Positions 22,441 through 33,862 of a stretch of 64,000 nt of DNA are shown piece by piece. The translations under genes and the position numbers were made by a program. The stretch is taken from the NCBI GenBank assembly GCA_035578905.1, contig JAQJVL010002583.1, positions 26,937-90,936 of the forward strand, given 5' to 3'. The notes under the pieces are model-generated. The model saw only the letters and a program-made list of their open reading frames with translations, made no database searches and was not told where the DNA came from. Position 1 is the stretch's first letter. Each line of letters begins with the position of its first letter. Source of the stretch: Stictocephala bisonia (lineage: Eukaryota; Arthropoda; Insecta; Hemiptera; Membracidae).

Positions 22441-22986
22441 CAATCAATCAATCGTTTATTGCCATGTTACATATTACAGTAACGACAAAGTCATAGTACA
22501 GCATACATGCTAAGTCTAAAAATAAATCAATAATTTCTTATTTCTATACACAAATAGAATCAAAAATGTCAATGTAAACTCTACAGAACATAATTGTTAA
22601 AACACAGATATATTATTAATGTTAAAAGTCAATGTTTTTCAAGTTGAAAAACTTATCAATAGAATAAAAAGGATTATTCAACAGCCAGGTATAAAGCTTT
22701 GTTAAAAATGTTTTCTCTGTATACTTTTCAATTATAGGTATGAAAGAATTATATATCCTCAAACAAATAACCGAGTGACTATTAATAGATTTACTCAATC
22801 TATTAAAACCAATAATTGCTTGACTTTTTTGCCTTGTATTATAATTATGCACTGTATTATTAAGATGTAGTATATCTTTATTATTAAAAACATAGTTAAT
22901 TATACCAAATATATATAGATTATTAATTGTCTGTAATTGCAGTTTAATGAAGATTGGCTTACAATGATCTGTGTTATGGGATTTGT
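22441..22986 (-). pseudogene. LINE 3' end, inverted duplicate of 12,248-12,797
   Basis: Contains the C-terminal 76 codons of the macrodomain-LINE RT ORF (NYNTRQKSQAIIGFNRLSKS and following residues) plus its 3' UTR, in minus orientation. It has no upstream LINE sequence: the copy starts where the palindrome ends (22,986), which shows it was duplicated with the Penelope cluster and was not inserted independently. One residue differs from the left copy (Phe for Leu). Confidence 0.9.
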
Positions 22987-23344
22987 GCTATAGGATTTTA
23001 AATTAAATGAGCTATAGGTCATAAATATAAAATACTATTGATGATTGTATTAGTATGAGTGTGATGGCTGTAAAGACAAATTCACATAAAAAATAAATAA
23101 AATAAAAAGGTTCTTCCTAACCACCCCTCCCTTTTTATTTTATTTTTTTTTTTTTATTATTTTTTTATTGAGTCAAAAAAGCAATTACAAAATCTTAATA
23201 CACAGATAAAGAACCTTACTTACAGAACATCTTTACTATAAAGGAACTTTAAAAAATATGGTTTAATATAGAGAACAAATTTTTTTTTTAAGGTAACACA
23301 AATTTCTTATAAATAAAATTAGTCTTATTAAATCAGCCTTTTTG

Positions 23345-25996
23345 AAAAATATATAATAAATTTACACCTTTTTTAAGAAATCCGTTATTAATGAAGTTTT
23401 CTTTTTTTGAACTGAGTCTTGAACAGATTCTAGTGTTACCCTCTGTTGGCTAACTTCTTCCTGTACCTTTGCTACTCCTTCCAGCATAGCATGAGCTAAA
23501 CCTGCTTCTTTAAACTCTTTTTTTTTATAGCTAGTTTTAGTCTTTCATTGGCCTCGCTTAAGAAAGTTGAAGCACTCTCAAGCTTTTCTGTTTCTTCTTT
23601 GCGTAATTTCTTTAATTTTTGCTCTGCTACATTGATATCTTTTCTATTTTTCTCTAACTGTATTTTGTTAGCTTCTTCTGCCATCTTGTTTTCTTTTTCC
23701 TGCTTTTCTTTTTTAGCTGTGTCATCTTCTTCCTTCTTTTTTTTTAGTAAATAAGATTTGTAGGACTGACTTGTGGTGCGGCTCAGTGAAGTTAACTCTT
23801 TTGGGATGGGCACTAGATGGGGCTTATTATCAAAAGCTTTTAGTGCAGCTTTAACTGTTAATAAGCATTTAAGTTGCGTTCTGGCATGCTCACCCTGTCA
23901 CTGGTTAGGGTTCTTCTTGAATTTCTGCATCTGAATTTCCATGAGAAAGAGATAAACAAGATTTAATAACTTTACTCACTTCAGGGAACTTTGGAGAGCC
24001 GTCGATACCTTTTAATTAAATCCATAAAGTACTTCCAGTATTGATCAATGGGTAGGTCTTTTAGATCAAACTCTTCAGGTTTTAATTTTACTACCTTCCA
24101 CTCATCCAAGAACACATCGGTTTTTACATCCAAAGGCATTGAACTGCTTACTTCTAATATTTGGTCTACGCTTTCATCAGATGACTTTCCCCTGGGGCAT
24201 GCCAAACTCTTTAAAAAGGTGGATTTTAATGAAGATTTTTGAACTACATGTTTAACACTAGCCACGTAATGTTTGTGCACACCAAGAAGGAAGAAGGCTT
24301 TGTCCTTCTGATTCAACTTTGTTACTTCAGCTCTGATTTTTTTCATCCAAAATAATATTTTCAACATTTATCAGATTGTCTGCTTTAAAATTATCATCAA
24401 TGAAATTGTAATCCACAGTCTTTAAGGACTCAGGTGTGCAGATTCTACCCATAATTGTCTGTACCAGAGAATGTATTTGTGAATGCAGAATGTGCACCAA
24501 AGGTTCTTCTTTTTGTAAGAACCCAGTAACTTGAGTAAAAATGTGAGCACTCAAAATTACGAACATTACTTTTGAATGAATTGCTGGTTTTTTCAGGAGG
24601 TATACAATCTTTTTATACATAGATATTTTTTCAAGTTTTTGGCTTTTTTTTGGAATGTGTTCCAAAAAATATTTCTAAACTGCTGGCCATTGCTCAAGTA
24701 GTCTAGTGGCTGCTGGTTCTAGAGACAGCCATCGACTTGGGCAGTGTTCAATGAAAACATGCTTTTTTATAGATAAAAAATCTTGAATCTTTCTATATTC
24801 TTCCCATCTACTGGGCCAATGATCAAAAAAATGGTGTAGGGCAAAGATAAGGTCAGATACATCATTTCCACATTCTTCAAGACCCTTTAAGAAAGCATTG
24901 TGAACAGTATGTATGTTACATGTGCCAATGTTAATCAGTGGCTTTTGCCTTAGAGCTTTAACTTGTTCACTGAGAGTACGAATAGCACTCTTGTTTACAT
25001 TGGGTCCATCTGACGCAACCATGAGTAAATTTTGGAGTGGTAGATTGTTGTTGTCAGTAATCTTCTCAACTAGGATTGAAGAAGTGGCTGAATTAATGTA
25101 AAAAGTCTGGAGATGTTGAAATACAATTTTGTAGAATGTAGGAGACCAATATCTAACTCCAGTTTGGAGTTCTTTCTTTCCAGAAGCATTGGTAGTTTCG
25201 TCAAACACTAGTGAGAATAAAGCGTCTTGCATATCTTTATTGAAGAGGCCTTTGAAGTATGGGCTGAGGGCATCTGTGACTAAATATTGAGCTTTGTTAT
25301 TGCCCAAAGCAAAGCATTTGGGTATATCAGAATCGCTGAACATCACCTGAAATAAAAACAGAAAATTATAATGTGATAACCTTTTAACAACAATTTTAAC
25401 ATATTACTTACCATCAGCCATTATTTGGAAATAGGATGTAGAGTAAACTTTCATTCAAAAATATAATGTCATTAAATACCTATATAAAACTGGTCAAAAA
25501 CCCAATATGAACACAAGTTGGCTGGTTTTCTTTATTTTTATGAAGCATTTTAACATATTACATAGTAATAAATCTATAATATTGCACCACCCGTCCTTCC
25601 ATTTTTATTAATGAAGAAAACATTTTATATTTTCACCAACCTGAAAAATTTCAGTGAGGCCATTACACAATGAAAAAGAGAAATCGGATGCCACCAATTT
25701 TAAACACCACACTAGTTAAGCCACAAAAAACTCTTTCTTGCACACTAAAAATCTTGACAGTTGCAGGTGGTTTGTCATTTGAGGTTGATTGTTCAGCAGG
25801 TTCATTCTGAACAAATAGCCTTGCCTGGTTAGCAGAAATTAAACGAATATTTCTTTTATGAACTTTTTGCTCAGCATGCTGGGTAACAGCTTGAAATCCT
25901 TTTAAGGACACAGAAATATCCTTATTGCACAGAAAACAATAAAGTTCATGGTCCAATTTCATTTTTCCCCACTCTTTAACCAGCCTTCCTCTAGAG
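23345..25996 (-). pseudogene. hAT-like transposase-derived gene, 3' part, degenerate
   Basis: Minus-strand gene whose 5' exon continues beyond a hAT insertion (see 28,685-28,736). Order: zinc-finger exon (CFLCNKD ... H ... H, about 25,930-25,850); an intron whose acceptor is TTTTATTTCAG just before 25,348; an RNase-H-like core with FSDSDIPKCFALG, VFDETTNASG and MVASDGPNVNKSAI, then a conserved PSRWLSLEPAATRLLEQW segment; and a C-terminal hAT-dimerisation-like stretch (CLSLSHGNSDAE, then TLTSDRVSMPERNLN). It ends in a Lys/Glu-rich coiled coil. Lesions: in-frame TAG at 24,675-24,677, a one-base insertion in an A run near 24,335, two frame changes between about 23,850 and 23,930, and one in an A run near 23,525. 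It is either a dead transposon or a decayed domesticated gene; no terminal repeats were found. Confidence 0.72.
25989..25996. repeat. 8-bp hAT target duplication (left), CTCTAGAG
   Basis: Exact 8-bp direct repeat of 28,685-28,692 on the two sides of the hAT element. The sequence is itself palindromic and has the central TA favoured by Buster/Ac-type hAT transposases. Confidence 0.95.
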
Positions 25997-28684
25997 CAGC
26001 GGTTCTCAACCTGGGGTACGCGTACCCCTTGGGGGTACGCAACGACCTGGTTGGGGGTACGCCGAAAATATTTGGTAATGGCGGACTTTATGTGTTTGTC
26101 GTACGTTACCTACGTGGTGGTTGAAAAGTACTGTACAGTACTGGTGCGCCGAATCGTCCGATGGTCTGACTCACGCTCGCTCGTCAAGGTCAGTTAGCCC
26201 TCTGCCGCTCCCCCTCCCCCACTCACTTGGCCACGCAATGCACTGCTACCGTACCGTCAGTCAGTGCTCGCATAGTTCACTTGCATAGTAGTTGACTGTC
26301 GTCTGTCGCTCTTCATTACGTGATTTTATGTTCAGTTTACTTTTTACTTGCTTATTGTGCGTGTTAGTTTTTGACTGATTTGTAAACCATTTAACTGTAA
26401 TCAAGAAGATGGAAAAGTGGTTAAAAACTGGATCAGTTAAAACAAATCAGACTGATACGGCAAGTCAGGTGCTTAGCAAGCCTAGTACGTCCCGGGACTC
26501 AGCAGCAGAAAATTCTTCTTGTGTGAGTACCAGTGATACTAAACCTCATAAATCTAGTACTAGTACTGGAACTTCCTCAAAGAAACGAAAATATTCAAAT
26601 GAGTACTTGAAATATGGATTTTCGTTTACTGGAGAGGAGGAAAGTCCAAACCCACTATGTGTTGTTTGTGGAGAAATTTTAAGCAATGGAAGCATGAAAC
26701 CTTCCTTACTTTTGCGCCACCTTGAATCCAAACACGCCCAGCACAAAAATAAAGAAATTACCTATTTTGAACGACTTTCAAAAAATTATGGGAAAGATGG
26801 AGTGGTTTCTTCTTATTTCGCATCAGTTAATAGAGATAACGAAAATGCTGTGGAAGCCTCTTACAAAATTAGCTATCATATTGCAAAAAGTGGTAAAAAC
26901 CACACAATAGGTGAGGATTTGATAGCCCCCTGTATAAAAGATGCTGTTCAGTGTATGTTTGGTCAGGACTTTGTTCGTAAGGTGAACTCCATCCCGCTGT
27001 CAAACAACACAGTTTCACGGCGAATTCACGACATTTCTGAGTACATTGAAGACAAAGTGGTTCAGCGATTAAAAGACAGTGATTTTTTTTCTATCCAAGT
27101 TGATGAAAGTACGGACATTGCTGCCCTAGCAATCTTACTTGTTACTGCAAGGTATGTAAATCCCAACAAGGAGTTTGAAGAAAATCTGTTGCTGTGCCAT
27201 GCATTAACTGAGCGTACTACAGGGGAAGATGTGTTCAATGTGATTTATAGCTACTTCTGTGAAAAAGAAATAGACTGGGGTAAAATGTGCGGTATATGCA
27301 CTGACGGGGGAAAATCAATGTCTGGCATATATATCGGTCTTTGGGGGCGGGTAAAAGAAGTGGCCCCCACGTAGCATGGAGCCATTGTTGCATCCACAGA
27401 CAGAGTCTTGCAGCCAGAAAGTTGCCGTCTTCTTTGAATGATGTTCTCAATGAAGCAGTTAAAGTAGTCAACTTTGTTAAAGCCAATGCAACAAACTCCA
27501 GACTGTTCAAAGGGCTTTGTGAAGATATGGGTGGCATTCACTCCACGTTGCTTTTGCACACTGAAGTAAGGTGGCTATCTCGCGGGAAGGTTCTTACAAG
27601 ACTTTTTGAGCTCAGACATGAACTGCAAGTATTTTTTGAAGAGCATCCTTTTTATTTAGCCTCCAAGTTTCATGATAGTGACTGGCTTCAAAAGCTTGCT
27701 TATTTAGCTGACATTTTTTCACATATCAATAAACTCAATTTAGAGTTACAGAACAGCTCAATTACAGTATTCAAAGTTGCTGACAAAATTGAATCCATGC
27801 TGAAGAAAATTGATTTTTGGAAAACCTGTATTCAAAACAATCAAGCTGAAGTTTTTGGCACGCTTCATGATTTCTTGAGTGACAATAATCTGCCCATAGC
27901 TGACAAAGTGAAACATCAAATAGTGACACATTTGACAAACCTGAAGGACTCTTTTAGAAAGTATTTTCCTAAACGAGGTGACGGAGAGAACTGGATTGCC
28001 GATCCTTTCAATGAAGAAAACGTCAAGACTGCTACATTATGAGATGGAAAAGCTCCTAGAACTTTCAAGTGACTCTTCCTTGAAGTCCGAGTTCAAAAAG
28101 AAACCCCTTGGACAATTCTGGGTGACCATAAGGGATGAATATGGACCCTTAACCACAAAAGCCCTTCTGGTTTTACTTCCTTTTACAAACACAGAACTAG
28201 TTGAGAGATCGTTCTCTTCCTATGCTTTTATTAAGAACAAGTATAGGAATAAGCTAAATGCAAGTCCTGATTTAAGAGTGTATTTATCAACCTTTGATAT
28301 TGATTTCAAAATATTATGTACAACAAAACAGGCCCAAGGGTCACACTAAAACAGTTTTGACTTGTTTGAAGAATAATTTTGATTTCATTTTTTTCAATAA
28401 ACTTATTTGCTAATTCTAGTATGTTTTCGTGATAAGAAACATTGTATTTACTTTGTTATTATTTTTTTTACAGTTGGTATTTAGAATTTACTAAGTTTAC
28501 TAGAAACATATATAGGCCTAATTTTGGAACAATAACTTTATTGTCAAATAAAAGATAAAAAAACTCTTGCGTAAATATTTACTTTCCATGATTAATGTTC
28601 TTGCAACTTTTTTTTCTTGGGGGTACAATTTGAAATAAATTTATCTCAAGGGGTACGGCAGTAAAAAAAGGTTGGGAACCGCTG
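25997..28684 (+). mobile_element. hAT transposon with terminal inverted repeats and 8-bp target duplication
   Basis: A 2,688-bp element. The left end is CAGCGGTTCTCAACCT and the right end, in complement, is CAGCGGTTCCCAACCT. Both are followed inward by GGGGTAC-type subterminal blocks. The ends are the classic CAG(N)GGTTCTCAA termini of animal hAT elements. The flanking 8-bp duplication is perfect, so the insertion is young. It carries one transposase gene on the plus strand and interrupts the first exon of a minus-strand transposase-like gene. Confidence 0.96.
26409..28349 (+). pseudogene. hAT transposase (ZBED5/FAM200-like), two frame breaks
   Basis: The transposase excises and reinserts the element. 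Residues 1-320 (26,409-27,374) have a Ser/Thr-rich N-terminus, a BED-type zinc finger (C84, C87, H104, H109), the catalytic VDESTDIA box (Asp 232) and CGICTDGGKSMSG. The frame breaks at a short C run near 27,362. It resumes in another frame with HCCIHRQSLAARKLP, HTEVRWLSRGKVLTRLFEL and the helical insertion to about 28,025. There a second shift leads to LLHYEMEKLLEL and the hAT dimerisation domain (LPFTNTELVERSFSSYAFIK). All blocks are well conserved with the ZBED5/FAM200A/SCAND3 type. The two lesions are single small indels, the first in a homopolymer, so the gene is either very recently dead or intact in the animal. Confidence 0.93.
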
Positions 28685-28736
28685 CTCTAGAGTCATCTTT
28701 TTGCAGCCAAGAAGGCTGTAATTTGCACTTGCCCAT
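28685..28736 (-). pseudogene. 5' coding start of the transposase-like gene split by the hAT element
   Basis: On the minus strand an ATG at 28,736-28,734 opens MGKCKLQPSWLQKDDSR and runs into the CTCTAGAG duplication. If one copy of the duplication and the hAT element are removed, the frame continues without interruption into the zinc-finger region at 25,988 and below (GRLVKEWGKMKLDHELYC). This shows directly that the hAT landed in coding sequence that was then still open. Confidence 0.85.
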
Positions 28737-29029
28737 GATTAATTCATACATTCAAGAAGACACCTAAATTATATTAAGAGAGAAAGAGAGATTAGTAACT
28801 GTCTAGACTCTAGACTAAGGCAAAAGAGAGAATAAGAAATTGTTATGTATTGACCATTTATAACCGTCTGAACGTATGGTATTATTGAAGAAGCTGATGG
28901 CCTGAAAAAATGCTTCTACACTTTGGGTTACTAATCAAAATGGAGCATGTTAAAATATCCCTCATATACAATCATTGGTACAAAAGATTAAGGTGCAGCC
29001 TGAAACAAAGAAATGCTTCTACATTTTGG

Positions 29030-29732
29030 CAGACTTGGGAAAGTTAACAATTATTTTTAACTGAATAAAGTTAAAGTTAATCCTCTATTAAACTAACTAA
29101 TTGAAGTTAAAAGTTAGAGTTCAATGAAACTAACTGATTAAAGTTAAATTTTAAAAAAGTAACTGAAATTAAAAGTTAAAAGTTAGTTTGTGTGGCATGA
29201 AAGAATACATACAATTATTTACAAAAAAACTGTTGTCTTTTATTATTATATATAACGTAAACCGTCTGGAAACTAATTCAACACACTTTATTATTCACTC
29301 GGCAAACTTTAAAACTGAAATGAATCCACCTTCAAGTCTCCCAGTATTATCACTAACACTATGACTACGTCTTGGACAAACAACAATGGGACACGTTGGG
29401 TGTGTCTATTAATTATGGGCAGGGCAGAAGATGGCGGAAAGGGGTGGGATGTGACTCATGACTTTTTGTCGGCGAATACTTGGGATTGAGGAAAACGCCC
29501 GGTCTTGACCAAAGTTTTGGACGCTTTCTCCGCCATTGTCAACATTCCACGAGACAAACCGTACCTCGTTTGTAAAACTAACTGAGTTAGTTTAATCGTT
29601 AGTGAATTTGTTAACTAGTTAAAGTTAAAAGTTAAACATCCCCAAAACTAACGAATAAGTTGAAAAGTTAACAGAAAAACTAACGATTAAACTTAATCGT
29701 TAATTATTTTTAATCGTTAGTCCCAAGCCTGC
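29030..29732. mobile_element. hAT MITE with 8-bp target duplication
   Basis: 703 bp. Ends are CAGACTTGGGAAAGTTAAC and, in complement, CAGGCTTGGGACTAACG. An exact 8-bp duplication CATTTTGG lies at 29,022-29,029 and 29,733-29,740. Subterminal regions are full of GTTAA/TTAAC motifs that probably bind the transposase. No coding capacity. It is inserted into the second unit of a roughly 100-bp tandem duplication (CAAAATGGAGCAT...CAATCATTGG at about 28,938 and 29,752). Confidence 0.93.
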
Positions 29733-29740
29733 ATTTTGGT

Positions 29741-30753
29741 TAAGTATAAGCAAAATGGAGCATTTTAATATCCCTCATATTACAATCATTGGGACTCGGG
29801 GACTCCTAAATCTAAAGAAACATGTTAACTATTCACTTACCTCTTTAAGACATAATGAAGTAGACTCCTGCCGATAAAGTTTTAGTTTAAACATCACTAC
29901 TGATCAAATGAAAAGTCCAACCAACCAAAGGGCAACAGTAAGCTATAAGATGACTATAAAATACCAACCATAACAATAAAAATTAATATCTATGAGGCTA
30001 TTTATGTCATCAATCAGTCGCTAGTTACTAAAATCAAGGGTTTTCACTGGGTGAAGTGTTTACTGGCGACTGACCGGTGAATGAAATAAATAAAAGGAAA
30101 TACCACTGTTGTGTTTGAAAATAAAATTAAATCTGAAGATAAAATACATCATAAATTATATATTTACACATAGGTTTACAAATTACTTAACCACCACAAG
30201 TCAAAAAATGTATTTTAAAATGAAAATATTAATTTTATAAACATATTTATCAAATAAAATAACAGACAGTTAAAAAATAGTGAAAACTCAACTTAAGAAA
30301 TAGTTTTTTAAGGTAGTTGGTGACTCTTCACTTCCAATTTACCTTGGATTGAATGTGAAGTGGATGATGGTCCACATGGAGTTCGGCAAAAATATTAAAA
30401 ATAGCATAGGTCAAGATATACATAATTTTAAAGGGGTTGTCTATGACAAGTAATTGCCACAAACAGCAATCAAAAAGATTGATGCAGTAAAAAATTGCAG
30501 ATGAACAAAGATTTTTCTAGGTTGTAGTAAGACATTGTGTTAGTGGCCATAATTCAAGTGCACCAATAAATCAAATAAAAATGCTGCATACATTTTATAC
30601 CTGTCATACAAATGTACATTATGGAGTTAGTCATGAACTACATAATGTAGCAATTTGAACATGTGCTAAGAATAATTACTCTAAAATTTTCATACAAAAC
30701 TTAACCAATTATTTGTTAACTTCTACCATTTCATAATGTTTTTTCCCTTATAG
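29741..30753. other. Intron, diverged dispersed repeat
   Basis: No coding sequence. A block around 30,385-30,460 (AGCATAGGTCAA...) recurs in diverged form near 31,860 and 32,140, marking an old repeat family within this gene's introns. Confidence 0.45.
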
Positions 30754-30945
30754 GACCAACTTTCAAACTTGCAGAGTCAAGTAAATGAAAAACATGAATC
30801 AAAATTACAACTGGAAGATCTAAAAAAGGATAGAGATAATACATACTCTGAATATATGGCAATGCGGGCTCGGCTGACAAGAGAGGCAACTCATGACAGC
30901 AACCAGTTACTGACGCTGACTGCAGAGAGCAACCATGTTCTTCAG
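30754..30945 (+). CDS. CCDC65: DRC2/CCDC65-like gene, internal exon 4
   Basis: Acceptor CCCTTATAG ending 30,753 and a GT donor (GTCTGT, weaker than the others) at 30,946. The exon is exactly 64 codons in phase 0. It begins DQLSNLQSQVNEKHESK and ends ESNHVLQ. It aligns in order with the CCDC65 segment ending 'SQKNLVKLTLESNATLKAL', here DSNQLLTLTAESNHVLQ. Coiled-coil composition with many Asp/Glu/Lys/Arg. It joins in phase to exons at 8,424 and 33,490. Confidence 0.85.
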
Positions 30946-33489
30946 GTCTGTTGACATGATAGTGTTGATTGATACTGACTTCCTCCTACTTAAAGTGCTA
31001 ATCATCATTCCCATCTCACTAGGTCTGCACATCAGACAACTCCTCTCTTCTCATTACTCTCTCCTTAAACCCATTAATTCATCTGCCCCTAGGACAGCCC
31101 CTAAAAATGTCCTTCCCTCATGGTATGCTGTTTTCTCTTATCCTCTCACTTGGCCATACCACCTCAATCTACTCCTCTCAATGTCCTCTTGCAGTAGCTC
31201 ATCCTATACAATCCTTTTTATTTTCCTTGTTTCTCATTCTGTCCCTTCTTAACACTCTTATACCCAGTTTATCAGGTATGCTGTTTTCCTTTCCTTTTAT
31301 TACTACTGAAATCCTAGGCCTAGTGCCTCATATTTAACCTGTATACTTCTTTAAAATCTCATTCCGCATGCCTGTATGGTCTTACTTACCCTATTGTCAA
31401 GATCAATATAAGTATAGTTACATTGTATGTCCTATATATGATTTTCTTGCTTGTCTAAAGTATCCATCATTACTTAACTTGCTGATCGTTTTTCTCAATA
31501 GTATGTCAAGACTTGTGCTAGGTGGGTGAAAGGGCCATCAAGTCATACAATGGATTGGGAGAGATGTATGTTACAAGAGCAGGAGAGTCTGTCAACTACA
31601 CTGTGTGGGTGGATGAATACTCAAGTAAAATCATCTGTATTGTCTTTAGGACAATGAATGTTTTGTAAATGTTCTGGATTATATATAGAGGGGTGCTGAA
31701 GTTTTAGAACAGTCTAATATATTTTCTATTCATAAATATACAACCATCAAACTTTGTACAGAGACATAGGACATTATATTGAACTTTTTGATGCTATCAG
31801 TAGCTCTTCACCACCTCAGGGGATGGCCCTTAAGGGGTCGGCAAAAAATCTTAAATGTAAGCATAGGTCAATGTGCAAACCATATTAAACGTCTTAATTA
31901 GTAGAAGATCATGCCGCAAATTAGATATCAAAAGGTTACTCCTAAACAAAATGGCGGTGCTCAAAAGTTTCAATACTGACCGTGTGTACAAGTTCATGAA
32001 TGGCTTAGTTTTACTGTAAATATATCAGATGAAGCTACAAAACTTCACACATAATTACTTTACCATGTATTCAATGTCATGCTATTCTTCTATAGGAATG
32101 GTCCACGAAAAGTCTGTAGAAAATTTTTAATGTAAGCATAGGTTGATATGTACATCATTTTAAAGGGCTGGTCAAGCAAAGAAGAATGCTGCAAACTGCA
32201 CTTCAAAAGCTTTATTCGTTACAAAATTGTTGGGTTTCAAAAATGTTACACAACCACCTAATAATAGGTTAATCATATTAATTACTTTGGCCAACTTAAA
32301 TTGTAAAAATGTACATAGGTTTATCAAACTTGAAAGAAATAAAATTAATATACAGATCAAATAGATAAAAAATATTTAAATTCCTTTGTGAAGTGGGATG
32401 ATGCAGGTTAGCACAGTGCTACTTTGCATAGCTCACATTCAATGGTGCATCTTGCACAAAGCCTGAGTGCAAGTACCGACTGGTAAGTGCAGACCAAACT
32501 CATTGTTTACTACAGCATGTACTCTAGATTTCTTTACCATATCCAATAGTTTTGTTTTTCTATTGTTTCCTATAATCTTGTTGGCTAAATGTTGTCTAAG
32601 AATTCAGTGGGTACTAAATGTCTGACAGTTTTGTTTTTTACATTTATATACCATACATTTAATTTTTGAGATATAGGTGATGCAGCGATAAATAATGTAA
32701 AGTACTGTTTATAGCTAGGTGTTATGATATTATATAGTATCTCATCTGCTTCACTGTCACCTCTATTACTTATAATACTTTTTTCCTCTTTACATTGTAA
32801 TTTACATTTAGATCCATCTTGTAAACAATACAAATATTGATATAAATAATATTATAAGTTGCGAGTACATACTTTTTGCCATAAAATCGTTTCTTCTTAA
32901 TAGATTATCTCATGCTTTGGTAGTACATATTTATTTATTGCTAAAATACCAGGATAAAATTGGTAATTAGGTTACAGTATCACCATGTTTTTAAGGAAAA
33001 CATTGTTACCCCAGACATTATTATGTTAGGAAAAGCTTATCAACAAATTTTACATGTTTAATAGTACAAAATGCTACTGATATATTCATCTTACAAAAAC
33101 ATTAATTTAATTTGATAAAGCTCTTACCTCTTATGATGTGAAATGAGTTTTATTGGCAGCTGTTTAACAGATAATATGACTCTTGTGATCTAGAAGCACA
33201 GTGGTCAGTATATTAGCCACCTACACAGTTTATTCCTGCAATAATGCAGAGCTCTTTAATACACTCGATAATGTCTTTATAGTTGGTGGATAAAATTGTA
33301 GCCAATGTGCTGTATGTGGCCATGTCTTTTATGTGTGCAGGTATTTGAAGCGCAGCTAAAATATTAGCCACTATATCATAAAGAGTTAAAAATAAAATAA
33401 ACAAGTAGCATATATAGTGGAGAAACATTTATTTCATTAATAATTCTTTAATGAAATATAAATTGGACCTTACTAAAGTTATATTGCAG
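30946..33489. other. Intron, nothing coding recognised
   Basis: Pyrimidine-rich stretch at 31,000-31,330 (CTCTC/CTTCC-rich on the plus strand), then AT-rich intron with diverged copies of the AGCATAGGT repeat. Open frames here have biased composition and no motif. Confidence 0.5.
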
Positions 33490-33621
33490 GATCTAGAAAA
33501 AGTAGTTGAAAAAGGGGAGAAAATTCTCCGTCTTGGTGTTCTGTGCAATAGATTAGAAACCCAGGAAGAAAAGGTGATTCCTTTTGGATTTCCCGCACAA
33601 CTCATGAATGAGGAAGACATG
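33490..33621 (+). CDS. CCDC65: DRC2/CCDC65-like gene, internal exon 5
   Basis: Acceptor TATTGCAG ending 33,489; donor GTAAGA at 33,622-33,627; 44 codons in phase 0. This is the most diagnostic exon. DLEKVVEKGEKILRLGVLCN and LETQEEKVIPF match the CCDC65 hallmark '[31 protein letters not shown]' almost residue for residue. The ~6-kb intron that follows contains the macrodomain LINE and a Helitron derivative. Confidence 0.93.
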
Positions 33622-33862
33622 GTAAGACAGATCCTTTTTATGTGGCTTTTGAATATAAATTTTGATTACAATGATCCTCTTCTTGTCCGATCATTTTGAG
33701 ACTGATCCAATGCACACAAAACAAATAGTTTATCTTTACTTTATCCAACTTCAAAAACTCATCAGCTGGATTACAAATTAAAATGCCCCTTAATCACTCA
33801 CTATCAGATGGCCCTGTACAGCCATGACAACCCACTATTTTATGTTGAATAGGCGGTGTTGA

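Larger units (their letters stand above)
17941..22986. repeat. Right arm of 10.7-kb inverted duplication
   Basis: A 5,046-bp inverted copy of 12,248-17,294. The spacer between arms is 646 bp (17,295-17,940). The match stops abruptly at 22,986, where the left side continues into LINE sequence but the right side does not. Confidence 0.93.

Noticed and set aside
12248..22986. Interpreting the inverted pair as terminal inverted repeats of a single large DNA transposon
   Set aside because: The arms contain a LINE 3' end and unique flank outside the Penelope elements, have no target duplication at 12,248/22,986, and no transposase lies in the spacer.
23981..24000. GTGAGT splice donor on the minus strand after the KVPE residues of the transposase-like gene
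   Set aside because: The frame continues through it into a conserved hAT C-terminal stretch (CLSLSHGNSDAE), so it is coding and the break downstream is a frameshift.
30946..31337. Two plus-strand frames after DRC2 exon 4 (105 and 76 codons), possibly a readthrough exon
   Set aside because: Composition is Ser/Leu-rich from a pyrimidine tract, with no motif, and the donor at 30,946 with an in-phase downstream exon explains the junction.
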